Of a stretch of 64,000 nucleotides of DNA, positions 1 to 12,500 are shown piece by piece. Each line of letters starts with the position of its first letter. The first letter of the stretch is position 1. Under the pieces are notes generated by a model that worked only from the letters and a program-made list of their open reading frames with translations, ran no database searches and had not been told where the DNA came from. The stretch is taken from contig WACJ01000513.1 of the NCBI GenBank assembly GCA_008973525.1, positions 1,488,001-1,552,000 on the forward strand, read 5' to 3'. The position numbers and the translations under genes were made by a program. The DNA comes from Stenopsyche tienmushanensis (Eukaryota > Arthropoda > Insecta > Trichoptera > Stenopsychidae).

Positions 1-74
1 CCGTGGTCTGCTTTTCAGACTGCTGACACGACTCCTTTCGACTGGCACTTTTGAAAGGCCTCTGCAGATTCTAA

Positions 75-549
75 TCACTGAATCCAATCCCGTCGATAGA
101 CGTAAGTGCCGCCAAAGCTTCTGACCTCGATTTTGCCACGACATCGATGTCGTCCATAAAAGGCAAGATATATTATATCTTCGTTCCATGGGTGTGCATG
201 TTTCAATCTGCCAGCCTCCCTCATAATTGCTTCCAACGCAATATTAAAGAGAATCAAAGAGGGCGTTCCCCTAAAGGCCGCCGTTGGAGTCTCACCAGCT
301 TATATGAGATTCCCATCGCCAACATGATCCAAATTTTTTCCGATTGATGCTGTCGTATGCCTCGCAAAAGTCTAAAAATATGTGGTGGAGATCGACGCCG
401 TATTCCCACATTTTTTGTGAAAATAGTTTGACCGCAAATATACCTGCCGGGTCTAAAACCACACTGGTATTCTCCGAGAAGTTCCTCCACGATGGAAAAC
501 AGTTGTGCATTGAGAGCACTTGTGAAAAGTGATACTTTTTTAAACTCAA
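75..549 (-). pseudogene. Non-LTR retrotransposon reverse transcriptase fragment
   Basis: Read across frames, the minus strand gives reverse transcriptase blocks in the right order: EYQCGFRPGR, then WEYGVDLHHIFLDF-EAYDSINRKK, then MGI-YKLVRL, then FNIALEAIMREAGRL, then LAFMDDIDVV, where the usual YADD core is replaced by FMDD. At least two frameshifts separate the blocks, so no intact polymerase is encoded. The piece is truncated at the window edge or by deletion. The family is the general insect non-LTR (LINE) type; the exact clade is not certain. Confidence 0.75.
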
Positions 550-880
550 TTTATAAAAATACCAAATGTCTTTCCTTGACGAAGGGATGAGGATGACTTT
601 AAAAATTGCATTTGTGAAATTGCGACATTAACACTGGGTTCTAATATCAACCAATATCTCTACAGCAATGGGTTCTCTATAGGATAGCTATTATAGAAAT
701 TATTTATATCCTTAAGAACCAAATGTAATTCAAATACTTTATTTTTTGATAGATAAAAAATTGATTTGAGATCAATGCAAAATTGACGAAAATGCTTTGA
801 ATTTATTTATTTTTGCTTTATGATTTTTCTCTTTATCCTGTGCTTTTTTCACTTTTATTTATTTTATGCTTTTTTTTGTA

Positions 881-1391
881 CTGGGTGTGTGAATAAGTTC
901 CTGGCGTTTTTTGTGAAAATAAATCCTTTATATTAAAAAGTCAATTTTTCTGGCGCTTGAATTCCACGTCGAACAACGGCTATCCAAGAATCGACCCATT
1001 ATTTTTTATCATCATAAGAAGTGAAGTGCTGCTCAACCAGGCCATAAGTTATCTTTTTATCCTTTTCCTTCAATGTTCGGCTTAAACGCATCAATTGCTT
1101 TCAGTAGAGATCTCCCATGGTGGTTTGGTTGGTTTGGAGCAGCTCATAGATCCAAATGATCCCACTAATAATTGACATGAATCTTCATCGAGCAATTCTT
1201 CATCTTCAAACTTTTTTGTCCATCACTGCATTCTCAATAGAATCATTATTTTTTAATCAATTAAACCAATGTCTGCGTGTTCTTTCCGCCAGAGCATGAG
1301 TGCGGAGCAGTGTCACTACTTAAGCTATATGCACACAATTGTCATACCGTCATCTGATGGTGAAACGGCAGGAATTTATTCACACACCCAA
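881..1391 (-). mobile_element. Internally deleted mariner element with TIRs and TA target duplication
   Basis: The ends are a 25-bp inverted repeat (TGGGTGTGTGAATAAGTTCC at the left, its near-complement at 1367-1391), with 22 of 25 positions matching. TA lies on both sides (879-880 and 1392-1393). The minus strand still reads mariner transposase pieces: IYELLQTNQTTTGDLY, then LMRLSRTLKEKD, then directly EQHFTSYDD and WVDSWIA. The catalytic block that normally sits between LKEK and the EQHF segment is missing, so the copy is non-autonomous. Confidence 0.75.
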
Positions 1392-1784
1392 TATTATTTT
1401 CCCTTAATTTATATGATATTAGCATTATGAAATGAATTGTACAATTTTCGCTTACTTCTATTTGTAAATAAGATATTTAAACAATATTTTTTTATGTACA
1501 AACGTCTCAACTGGTTAATTATACTATTAGATAAAGCCAAAAGTAATCAAAATTTCTTCGATGAGCTCTTTTACAGTTAATTTTTGTTGTTATGACGTAG
1601 AAGCTGTGATAGAAGTATTACGCCATTTTATGCTGTTGGAGTCACCGATACGGGATTATTCGGAGACTAAACCAGTGTCAATGTTGACTTAAATAGTTTA
1701 AAAGTGGAAATCGGCAGCTCAAGGACATTGCTCGATGATATCCTGAAGTCGATGGTTTAATCAGATCCATGTCTAACAATCGAT

Positions 1785-1935
1785 ATCGGTGAAGATTGGC
1801 TGTCCATGATCTACAGTTAAGGATCATCTTCGTTGCGCGGGGAAATTGCACAAACAAGGAATTTACTTGTAATTTGACAAGTACCTGTACAATAAAGAAG
1901 GTCCTTCTTTTTGGTGCGGTGGTATTTTTCTGGAT
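1785..1935 (+). repeat. Dispersed repeat, copy 1 (pair with 9505-9660)
   Basis: This stretch and 9505-9660 share a common order of blocks: CCATGATCTACAGTTA, ATCTTCGTTGC, GCACAAACAAGGAATT, CAATAAAGAAG and GCGGTGGTATTTTTCTGG. The AATAAA near the right end of both copies would fit the 3' end of a transcribed element such as an LTR, but no coding sequence supports a family name. Confidence 0.6.
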
Positions 1936-2973
1936 CAGTGAAAAATCAAAGGACTTCTTCAAAAATCACCTTTATGCTGGCAGCTGATAAAAGAAAACGA
2001 TAGAAATTATTTTGTTGATTATTATTTAAGATGTTTTTCTCCAGCAAGACTTTGTTTACTTTTGGCTTTAGCTAAATCATTGTCTCAGACTCAAATATAG
2101 TATATCAATATAAAATATTTAAAAATGCCGTATACAATACAATAAAATACCAATTTATTAGCTATTTGTTCTTCGTATTCATTATGATGCTTTAGGATGA
2201 AAAAAACCTTATGTGGAAAGTCAGGTGTATTAAATTTAAATAAAACAGGTGATTGAATGTTTGCATTTTATTCTTCATGATTTTCTCCCGTGATCTACCA
2301 ATATTATCGAAAATTAAGGCAAACAGTGCAAACAATCTACCACGAAGCAGCGGCAATGCATAGCCCAACATAGCACTGGACGGAGGATGCTCACAAGAAG
2401 CATCACCAAGGTGCCGGCAGCTATTCCGCGTCCATGAGTCCGACAAGAGATTCGAAATATCGGAAAGGTATATATTTGAAATCTTAATGTACGTTTAAAG
2501 AAAGTTTAAAAGCATTGTGGTAAATATTCTTTATTTTATGGCTTGTAAGAATACATTTCCTTCAAATAAACATTAATATTGATTCATGCATACATTTGAT
2601 TATATTAAAATATTGGTACTCTTAACAAAATCTAATAAGGATATTGGATAAAAATATGTATTTTGATATTTAAAATAAGCGATAATCCACTACGCTATAA
2701 GGACTGATTAAAAATACATTATCATAAACATTAATTATAATCAAAACACCTACACGTATAAAATGCATTTGATATTATCAATTAATATTCGTGACCAACG
2801 GAACTATTTCTATTCGTTGTAATATATGTATATATAAATTTTTGTCGAATTCTGTTCAGACTATTGATTGTTGAATTTTATATATTTAATATCGATTCTT
2901 AATTTTACATTTGATTGTTTTTTTTTATAAAATAAATAATGGCCCTGTAAATATTACAATATCAATATACATT

Positions 2974-3538
2974 TTATATATCACTCAATCCATACAACAG
3001 TATGTCGACGTTTGGATTCATCGACATTTTGCTAGTACCAATCGTAGTCGGAATCATCATCTGCAAATTAAAAGCCGGCTTATTAGGCACGCGTAGGATA
3101 GATTTGTACCGTCCGATTGATTTTTATCTCACCTTATTTGTATAATGCAAAACGCCATTGCTACCCATGTGATCGCAGGACGTCAAAGTGGCGCTTCCTA
3201 TCTTGTTGTTGCCTATGACCAGCGATTGACCGTTCATGGTCGAGAGCTTCTTGCTGAAGGGCCATGCTGAATTATGAAGACCAGCACAGCACGTTACATC
3301 TGAATTGTGATGTAATGCAAATGGCGTTATTATATGCGCATATTAAAAGCAGTTTAAAAAATATGATATTACCTTGTAATGTATGCAGTTTGAGTAGAGT
3401 ATCCACCAATTTTTTATTCTTCAAAAGAATATTGTAATCGTCTTTGGTCATCTCTTCAAATACTTCGTTTGTTGGAGCGAGGAATGTAATGTTATCGCTA
3501 TTCTCTAAGATTTCCTCTACTTCTGTGCCGTGCAGTAT
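2974..3538 (-). CDS. mfas: mfas exons 16-18: FAS1 domain 4 and C-terminus
   Basis: Exon 16 (3538-3373) encodes ILHGTEVEEILEN and the FAS1 core NITFLAPTNEVF. Exon 17 (3299-3133) has DVTCCAGLHNSAWPFS and closes with HMGSNGVLHYTNK. Exon 18 (3060-2974) encodes MMIPTTIGTSK and ends DILLYGLSDI-stop at 2974. The protein ends without a membrane anchor. The two introns are 73 and 72 bp. The AT-rich sequence below 2974 is presumably 3' UTR. Confidence 0.9.
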
Positions 3539-6500
3539 CTAATTTGATAAACAATTTATATGCACAAATTGGCCATATATAATATGGATGTACGAGGGTA
3601 GTCACAGAAGTACCCGGTACTCGGGAGTAAATTAAAGAACAACAGAATATCAGATCTGGGCTTAAACCCTAACGAGATAATACAAATCATTGCAATCACC
3701 ACATCTAATCAATACAAACGCGGTATTGATCTTACGAATTTTGCTATAGGAGGGTTGACTGTATTCCAAGGACTGAATATTCGTGCTCCAACCGAGATAG
3801 GCCAGAATGTACAAGGGGGTCAGTACTTGGAACAACCCTATGGAACATGTGTGATGACCTGTTAAGATTGACCGAGGTTACAAAACTCATTGCCTTTTCC
3901 GACAACGTGGGTGTCCTGATTACAGCCAAGAGCAGTACAAGTTCTAACACTTTACAACGAGGTGATGTACTCGGTACTATTGTACGGAGCTCCGATATGG
4001 ACCGAGGCATTACACTTCGAAAGGACCAGGCCCAAACTGGCTAGTGTACAGAGGAGATATGCGATCAGAGTCGCAGCAGTATATCGCACAGTATCAGAAG
4101 ACGCAGTCCTGGTACTGACTGTCATACTGCCAATCGACCAGCTCGCAAAGGAAAAAAAAATCATACGCACCGGAGAAACCATGCAGTTTACCATGGCGGA
4201 ATGGCAGTCCCGATGGGACAGTTCCACCAAAGGTCGATGGACTTATCGGTTCATTCCGGACCTGAAGTCCTGGGCATCCAGGAAGCATGAACACCACCTT
4301 ACCCAGGCACTCATTGGGCACGGCTGTTATGGTAGTTATCTGTACAAGATTCATAAGGAGGCCGGTCCGGAATGCCACCACTGCGGAGCGGAGCTGAATG
4401 ATGCCGCACATACGCTATTCGACTGCCCAGCTTGAAGCACAGACGCATTGTGAAAGGAGTTTGAAGTCAATTCACTCACTCCCAGCAATATACGGTCCCT
4501 ACGATGCTAACCAATGTCAGGACATGAAACGCGTTGTGCAGATACATGGCGAGCGTTATGCTGCAGAAGGAGGATGCTGAACGACCCATGGACCCAGGAT
4601 GCCAGAAAACCCAGCGGAGCACATAAGGATACATCTCGAGCAATATAGCGGGAGCCGGAGGTGGGCTTTAGTGAGTAAAAATCTCACACTACCACCATAA
4701 TGGTGGTGTCTTATGAAGATTCCCCTCCTTCGAAAAAAAAATACAAGTTCTAGCAGGCCCACTCCCCATGGACATCCTCACCATGGAAAGGAAGCGCGCA
4801 AATACAAGAAAAACATGGGAAAAGAGGAAGCCCGAGGAGAGTCAATCCAACAATGGCAGGATAACTGGGGCACCGGATCTAAGGGAATGTGGACACATCA
4901 ATTGAACCCAGCGATACATAAATGAGACCTCACGCAAACACGGGCAGAAAATAGGCGAAAATTGGCAAGAAACATTGGAAAAGCCCCAACTGCGACCAAT
5001 ATGTCTAAGAAAGAAAAGTGGGAAGCGTGGGCGAATTTCGCTAATGAGGGCATGCGAGTGAAAGAAAACACAGAACGAACTATAACCGATTTGTGGAAAA
5101 ACAAGCTCAAGTTTTAGTGGGTAGGAATCCCACACTACCATGGTGTCTTTCTGGAGATTCCTACCAAAAAATAAATAAATAGGGAAGTACCCAATCTAAC
5201 GAATGGATGACGGTTGCCAAAGACGACCCGTTAGCATGAGACCATCGCCTGTCCAAATTTGCCATGTAAAAGAACAAAGTCGGAACGATTGACAGCGTCT
5301 TACTGGTGTAGAGGATGTTTAATGACAGACCTTATTACAGGCGCCTCTGTGCGGTCTGTTCCGGGTTTCTCCGGATTAGTCACTGATATCGTCATTCACC
5401 GATCTTTTTAACCCCATAAAAAACACTACGTAGGTGCGTTAGAAAAGGAAGTACAGAGGTATCTATCTAGGAAAGGAATCTATCTAGCAGGCTCACTGCC
5501 ACCACGAGTCCAACCTCAGTTTGAAGGGGGCTGCAGCAGATGACGGACTACAAAAGCTACACAGCTGATAAGTTTTGTAGGCTGTTGAGAATTTTTGCAC
5601 AGATTCCACCTACTTCTGTAATCAGCGGTTCCGCATTCCATTTTATGGATACTCAACACAGGGTAAGCTGCCTACCCAACTCATGTTACCTGGGTTTCCC
5701 GAGCAGTATGTGATGAGCAAAACGACGAGACTACTTTCGCGCACCTCTATTTCACAACATTACCCTCGTTGCCCACGGACGTATGGTTGTCCTCCCCCCT
5801 AGGGTTTTAATGGGTGGGCATCTTGGATGCCAACACGTACTTCTGGGATTACCCTTATGCATAGATTCAATAATGCTACCTTGTATAGCATCGATAGCTT
5901 TGGTGTATCGCGTATTTTTTCCAACAACGTAACATTGTGCGGCATCAACGGCCTATCTATTTGATGGAGGATGTTGTCGCATTGCAGCGTATCGAAATGT
6001 AGCAATCTTGCGCAGTCTATCGTCGCTCGGTTGTAAACATTGGACAAGATCGGCGACTGAAAACGATAGAAAGACAGTTATACAATATGTTTGAATGAAA
6101 TATATCAAATTTGCGTTGTGTAAATTTGCATACTGTCGAGTAGAGATTGACGCGCACTGGAAAACCTTCTCCAATGGTGTCTTTCCAAATGTTATTTTCG
6201 AGAGTGTCGCTCAATAGCACTCCGTCGATGATGTGTTGCGAGATGAACGCGCGTAAATCCTTTTTTTCTCCGTCTAAATGAAATGATAACGCATTAAATT
6301 TGTATGACATTTAACGCGTCGGCGGACACGCATCGCGGACATGTCCACTTTTTTTACAAATAGCAAATTCACCTGTCATTTCTTTATGGGTCATATAGTC
6401 GTTGAAATCGTTTTGATTGCCGTTGTGCTTAATGTAGTGCTTGATCGCCTTATCGGTCGGCACCAAGAATGTAACATTCGAAAGGCTGTTGATTTCTTCC

Positions 6501-9500
6501 AGCATTTTACTCTTTTTGATCAGGCTATGAAACATGGTCAGATTCTTTTTCAACAATAGCGCCGAGATTGGCAAGGCTGTAAATTTAACATCGACATGAA
6601 TAAACGCAGCGTCTCGCATTAAGAAACATGAATATGCGCATCTAATTCGAATTTATCAATACAAAATGTTTTTTTTACCTGAATCGGGAATTATGATTTC
6701 ATCGATAACGTGTATCACTCCGTTTGTGGCTATGATGTCGGCTTCCGTTACGGCGATTTTATTTATGAGGAAAACGGCTTTTGTGTCGTCCTGCAACAAG
6801 GATACGGTACGTATTTTATAAATCTTCTTAAATTAAGCGCAAGATCGTTCGCATACACGAGCAATATAATTTTAAACGCCGCAATACAAAAGCATTATCT
6901 GGCCCTAAGTGTCCACGAAGACGATATGCATAGACTTATCTAGCGCAAAAAGTGCATGACGGGATTTGACGGCTGTGTACGTCAAAGCGTTAAAGAGTTA
7001 TTGATCAGTAATATTATTACGATCATGGTTTTCAAAATTTAAATCGGGTAACCGATGTTTTAACGATACCCCTAGAACTAGATAGCCCGTAAATTTTGAT
7101 AACGACATATTTGAGAGCCACAGATGAAACAGATCCTCGATTAAGTATCGATAGCTCAAGAGCATTTAAAACGAATCGAATAGGGGTTTGGATGCCGCAT
7201 GAACTGAAGATAACAAAGCAGAGTGACAAAACACGTGCAAAGTTTTGTTGTCAAGACAAAAAGTTTGTCCCTTTTTGCACCGAATTGCGACTGGTGATGA
7301 AAAATGGATTGTTTATGATAACATAAGTCGTAAACATCAATGAACTCCGAAACCTGGATTGACGACTCGCAAGATTCTATTGTGCGTTTCGTCGAATTTA
7401 TGAAACCTGGCGAAACAACAACTGCAGATGTGTATTGTCGGCAATTGGAAAAGATGAACAAATAATTGATAATCAAATGTCGATAATAAATCAGGAACAA
7501 TTTAAAAATTCTGCAAGACGACAATGCACGACCCCATAAAGCAAAGAAGTCGACTAAAAAAATCAGAGAATTAAAATGGGAACAACTCAACAAATTCAAG
7601 ACAAATTCTTCAAATGTTTGAAATAATTATTTAAATAAATTATAATATTTGAAATAGAAACATGGCATTGAAATTGAAGCGCTATATATCGCAATATATA
7701 TTTAGACCATTGATGTACGATGAGACGCAAGACACTCCGTCTCTCTCGTATCGCTTAAATTCGGTCGCCAATACGCGAAGATACTCACCAAATGGATAAA
7801 CGCACCAACATTTTAAATTTAATTCAGCCGCCAACAAAAAATAGTATTTGAATCGCTGCTTTGACGCAATAAAACAAGCAAATCGCACACCAAAATGACA
7901 TAATTTCGCCGTGCATCGTTCGCGTGCCGATGGAATTGTTCAACGTGAACGAGCTACATTTCGGATCAAAAATAAGAATGCATCATACTTACATAAACAG
8001 TGTCGATTTTATTAGAATTTTTATTTTTTCGGGATAGTTGTAAATATTCGCCGATCGAATTTTGCACGCCCGTCGCCCCTAATTCCACGGCCGACGAGCA
8101 GAACGTATGCGACAGCATGTGGTGTTTTAGTAAGTCTGCAATAAGAACGGTCAATTTAACGGGGGCAATTCGGAGGCAATTGGCAATTCGTTGAAGGGAA
8201 TCTCACTCAATGTGCACGCGTCGCCTTTGATCAGTTTTTCCATGAGCTGCGGTTGCGCTTTCTGCAGATTATCGAAGGCTTTGTTGGTGGGAGCGAATAG
8301 AGTCCATATTTCGTTGCTGTCGAGGCTGTTTGCCAGGCCGGTTTTCTCCAAAACTGAATTGAAACGTTGCTATTATAAAAATATCTAAAACGCGATGCAT
8401 GCAATAAAAGAATCATAAATTTGGATCATAAATACTTGATGCCAATGTAGAGAATCGTTCCTTTTTCTTCAAAATCTCCATTATTGTTCTAGTGGCAGGA
8501 ATCTGTAATACGATTTAGTCTTTGTTAATGTACAACTTAAAATATCATATTTTTTGTATAATAGGCTAAGCATGGGATGTCCACAGGGCTTGGTTCTCGG
8601 ACCGGTCGTTTGAACAAACATCCAAGTCATAGGCTCCTTCTTAAGGGGCGTCTGTTGTGCTACCCAATCATCCACATGGGTGGCGACAAGATCAAATTCA
8701 TGGAATTGGGCTCATATCTCACTTTGGACGAGAGAATGGCGAGGATCTCGGCTAGCGACTGGGACGTGAGAGGCTATCCTCTTTTGAAAGCGTACAGGGG
8801 CATTTTCGTCAGTATCACCGCTTACACAGCTGGCGCGTGGGCCCACGAGACCTACAAGCAGATGATCTCCAGCTGAAGGGGGCACCGTGTCCAGCAAAGG
8901 CCTGCCGATGCTGGTCGGTGTACTCTCGCTGGATCTTGAGATCCAGTGCCGTGCGGCAAAGTTCGTAGCCAAGATCGGTGGGACTCCAGAAAACCGTGGC
9001 ATATAAATGCAGACGCGCTCGGCGACCTCCTTCGTCGCGCGAAAAATACCGCGATAGGAGAGGTGGCCCGCGTCTACTTTCGGCCGCCACCTCTTTTTTG
9101 TTCAAAAGCAAAGCTTGTTCTTTCAAACGGTATCGTTACTGGGTCGTCCCCGATTACTGGACGTCCCAGCTTTTCGCGAAACAATATTCTGTGGACAAGT
9201 CCAGGCATGGCATCCGATTGCGATATACTATTTCGATCAGCGGTCCAAAATTTGGACCGGTTGAACACGAAAGCCTTGTGGCCACTCCCTTCAACTTTGG
9301 AGCATTCAGGGCAACAATTTTGGGGGAAAAAAATCATTTCTAGTGTCTTTTACAATTTTATCAGAGCACAAGTGGCCACAAGTAGTGGAAAAATACCGTG
9401 CCTTCGCAGGACATGACTAAAATTTTCGGTTTTGCACCCTAGCGTGCACTTTGTTGTGCGGGCCAACATGGGCTCGAACAGCAGGATCAATAAACAGCTC

Positions 9501-12500
9501 GGGTCTGTCCCATGTCCATGATCTACAGTTAGGGAGCATCTTCGTTGCTCAGAGAAGTGGCACAAACAAGGAATTCGGGATAAATTGAAGTATCTGTTCA
9601 ACACTCAATCAACACTAACAATAAAGAAGTTCCTTCTTTGTGTGCGGTGGTATTTTTCTGGAGTTATTTATTATGAATTGTTCAAACCCGATCAGACAGT
9701 TACAGTGATCGTTTATTGTGAACCGATCAAACGAATGCAACAAGGGCTCATATAAAAAACGATCTGTTTTGGTCAATAACTAAAAAAAGGATTCCTCTCG
9801 ATGGTAACGCGAGATCTCATGCTGCAGAAATAGCATAGGAAAAAATAACGAAGCTTGGATTGGAAATTCTATTTCGTCCAGCCTATTTCTCCATTTTTAG
9901 ATCTTTAGAAAATTAAAATTTTTTTTACTTTTCGATTTATATAAACAATTTAAATAAGCGCAGGAAAAATGCATTTCTTACCAAAACTCTGTCGATAGTG
10001 TGAATGATACCATTTTCGGCATAGTTGTTAGACGATATTACATTGGCACAATTTACCAAGTATTGAGGTTCTTCTTGCGATGAAACCACATATTTCAATC
10101 TCAGCGTGGAGTTCTTATACAAGCTATAAAAAAAAATACAAAATCATTCCTAGTTCATGATGGGATCTCAACAAAACATTGTCGAATAGAAACCTGTCGA
10201 ATGAATCGTCTGGACAAATTTCCTGAAAGCCTCTTGTTATGTGGCCTTCGATTAAATTCGTCGGAGAAAACGGTTCATATTCCACGCTGCCTGCCTTCTT
10301 CGGGTCGGACAGCTCGATTTGATTCTGAACAAACAAATTGCCATTAGAGTCTCTTCTACGGATTCTCATAATTGCAAATGCGAGCGCATCAATACCGAGT
10401 CGAAGGCTTTGTTGGCGTATTTCAAAAAGGCCTCGTTCGACGGCAAGAACACGGTCAAATTTTGCTCGAGGAAAATGTTTTCTATGTCGCCTGCCAGCAA
10501 CAAAAACTCGGTGCCGTTGAATTTCTTGATGGTTTCCAGCAACGGAATCAGATCCACCTGAATCGACATTTTAAAAAGGATGTATTTAAGCGCGATCTGC
10601 ATTAAAATAAATAATACGATGATAGGAAACGAATAAAACCTTTTCGCATTCGTTGTTTCGACGCTGATAGCCGGAACAGCACAGGTATCTGATCGTCTTG
10701 GTTTTTGATACAGAGTTATTTTTAATTCTAAAATGGATATTTTCTTAGTTAACGCTTTGGAGGACACGTCTGCATTTTGTAGTAATTTTCATAGCAAAAA
10801 TGATGCATGATGCAGACGTGTCCGTGAACGCGTTAAGGGGGGCAATCCCTTTAAAATGTTAAAAAAACCGATATTTTTTTTACATATTTCAAAAGTATAC
10901 TGGAAAAAAGAGAAATCGTAATGTGTCAAGAGCAGACTGGGACCACATGATTCTAAAAACACAAAAAAAGATTTTGAAAATTGGGAAAAAGGCAAGTTAA
11001 CGGATAAAATTGTCTCTTAAAAGTTCTTGTTAAGCTCTTCTTGTTAAGCTAAATTTCTTGGCGACAAGATAAAACAGCATATCCTACCATTTTATAAAAA
11101 AATATTCAGGGACGAATTATTTGAAAGATGCTTGGGTGACCAAATCCTAAATCCCAATGAAAGTTTTAACGCGACGGTTTTTCGGTTAGCTCCAAACCAC
11201 CTGCATTCTGATCTGGAAAACATTGAAATCTCAGCCTATATTACTGTTGGGGTATTTAATGCAGGCTACAGCTCCATGATGAAGGCATTGAATACAATTA
11301 TCGGCACTCACTGCAATGTCTTTGCTGAAAACGTGAGTGGGGCATGGATAGAGAGGCAGAACCGAAAACCGAGTCTTTCTGAGATAAAAGTAGCTTGCAT
11401 AACCCTGACTTTCATACGGAGAAGGCGGTCAGCATCAAAAATATATTTAGAATCGCGGATAATCTAGCTAGGTTTATGCCCAAAATTGGTGGCCCAAAAA
11501 CAAGCAGGAGGTGACTCTACAACGAGGTAGTGCACTCGGTACTGTTGTACGGCGCGCCGATATGTCAGTCTTAATCAGGCCGAGTCAGGCTTAATATGGC
11601 CAGAGTCCAGAGAAGGAGTGCGATCAGTACTGGTACTAACTGCTGCCAATCGATCTACTCGCCTTTGAGAGAAAGGCATTAAAATAAGGGAAAACGAAAA
11701 AGATGGTTAAAGAAACCACTATGACGATGTGGCAGTCTCGATGGGACAGTTCAACAAAGGGACGGTAGATACAGACTTGGAAGCGTGGACTACCAGGAAA
11801 CACGGTCAAATAAACTACCACCTAACGCAGGTCCTCACCAGGTATGGATGCTTCGGGAGCTACCTGAAGAGAATAGGCAAGGAAATAGGCCTGAATTGAA
11901 AGGGACAATCTGCGCGATGAGCTGGGATCCGACTGCGATCAGCTCTCGCCGAACAATATGATCCCTTCAATGCTCAAGGAAGACGGGGCATGGAATGCGT
12001 GGAGCAGGTATATCAAGTGCGTTATGCAGCAAAAAGAAGAGAAGAAGGCAAGTGGAAACATCCTCAATTGCTGACTTGATTTCGACATGGTCGAATGACA
12101 GGGACAGAAGGAAAGCCCGAGAGGAACACATTGCTGCCACTCTTGTGGCAGTTAATTAATTAGTAGCCGGGTAGCAACCGAAGAAGAGGAGGGGTTTAGT
12201 GAATAAAAATCTCACACTACCACCAGAATGGTGGAGTCTTACGAAGATTCCCTACCTTCGCAAACATGGCATTAAAAGTTATTGTTCGATCTGACTGAAA
12301 TTTTGAGAAGTTTTTCAATATAACTTTATTGGTTTGATGTACCTAATTTTTTTAAGATTTTAGCTTAAATAAATTACTTTTATGGGGTAAAAGTTGTCTT
12401 TCTATCTAGAGTCTGTTTTGACCTTTTCTTTCAATGAAATCCATACTTATACACTATCAAATATAATAGAAATACTATATTTTAAAGTCTGAATGGGTGC

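Noticed and set aside
8353..8436. Joining mfas exon 9 to the nearer acceptor before CAACGTTTC
   Set aside because: That acceptor shifts the frame after the exon 9 donor; only the site before TTTTGGAG restores the ASILEKTGL helix.
10366..10767. The 133-codon minus open frame read as one continuous mfas exon
   Set aside because: FAS1 and EMI homology breaks at 10639-10558; splitting into exons 5 and 6 with an 82-bp intron keeps both domains and the phase.
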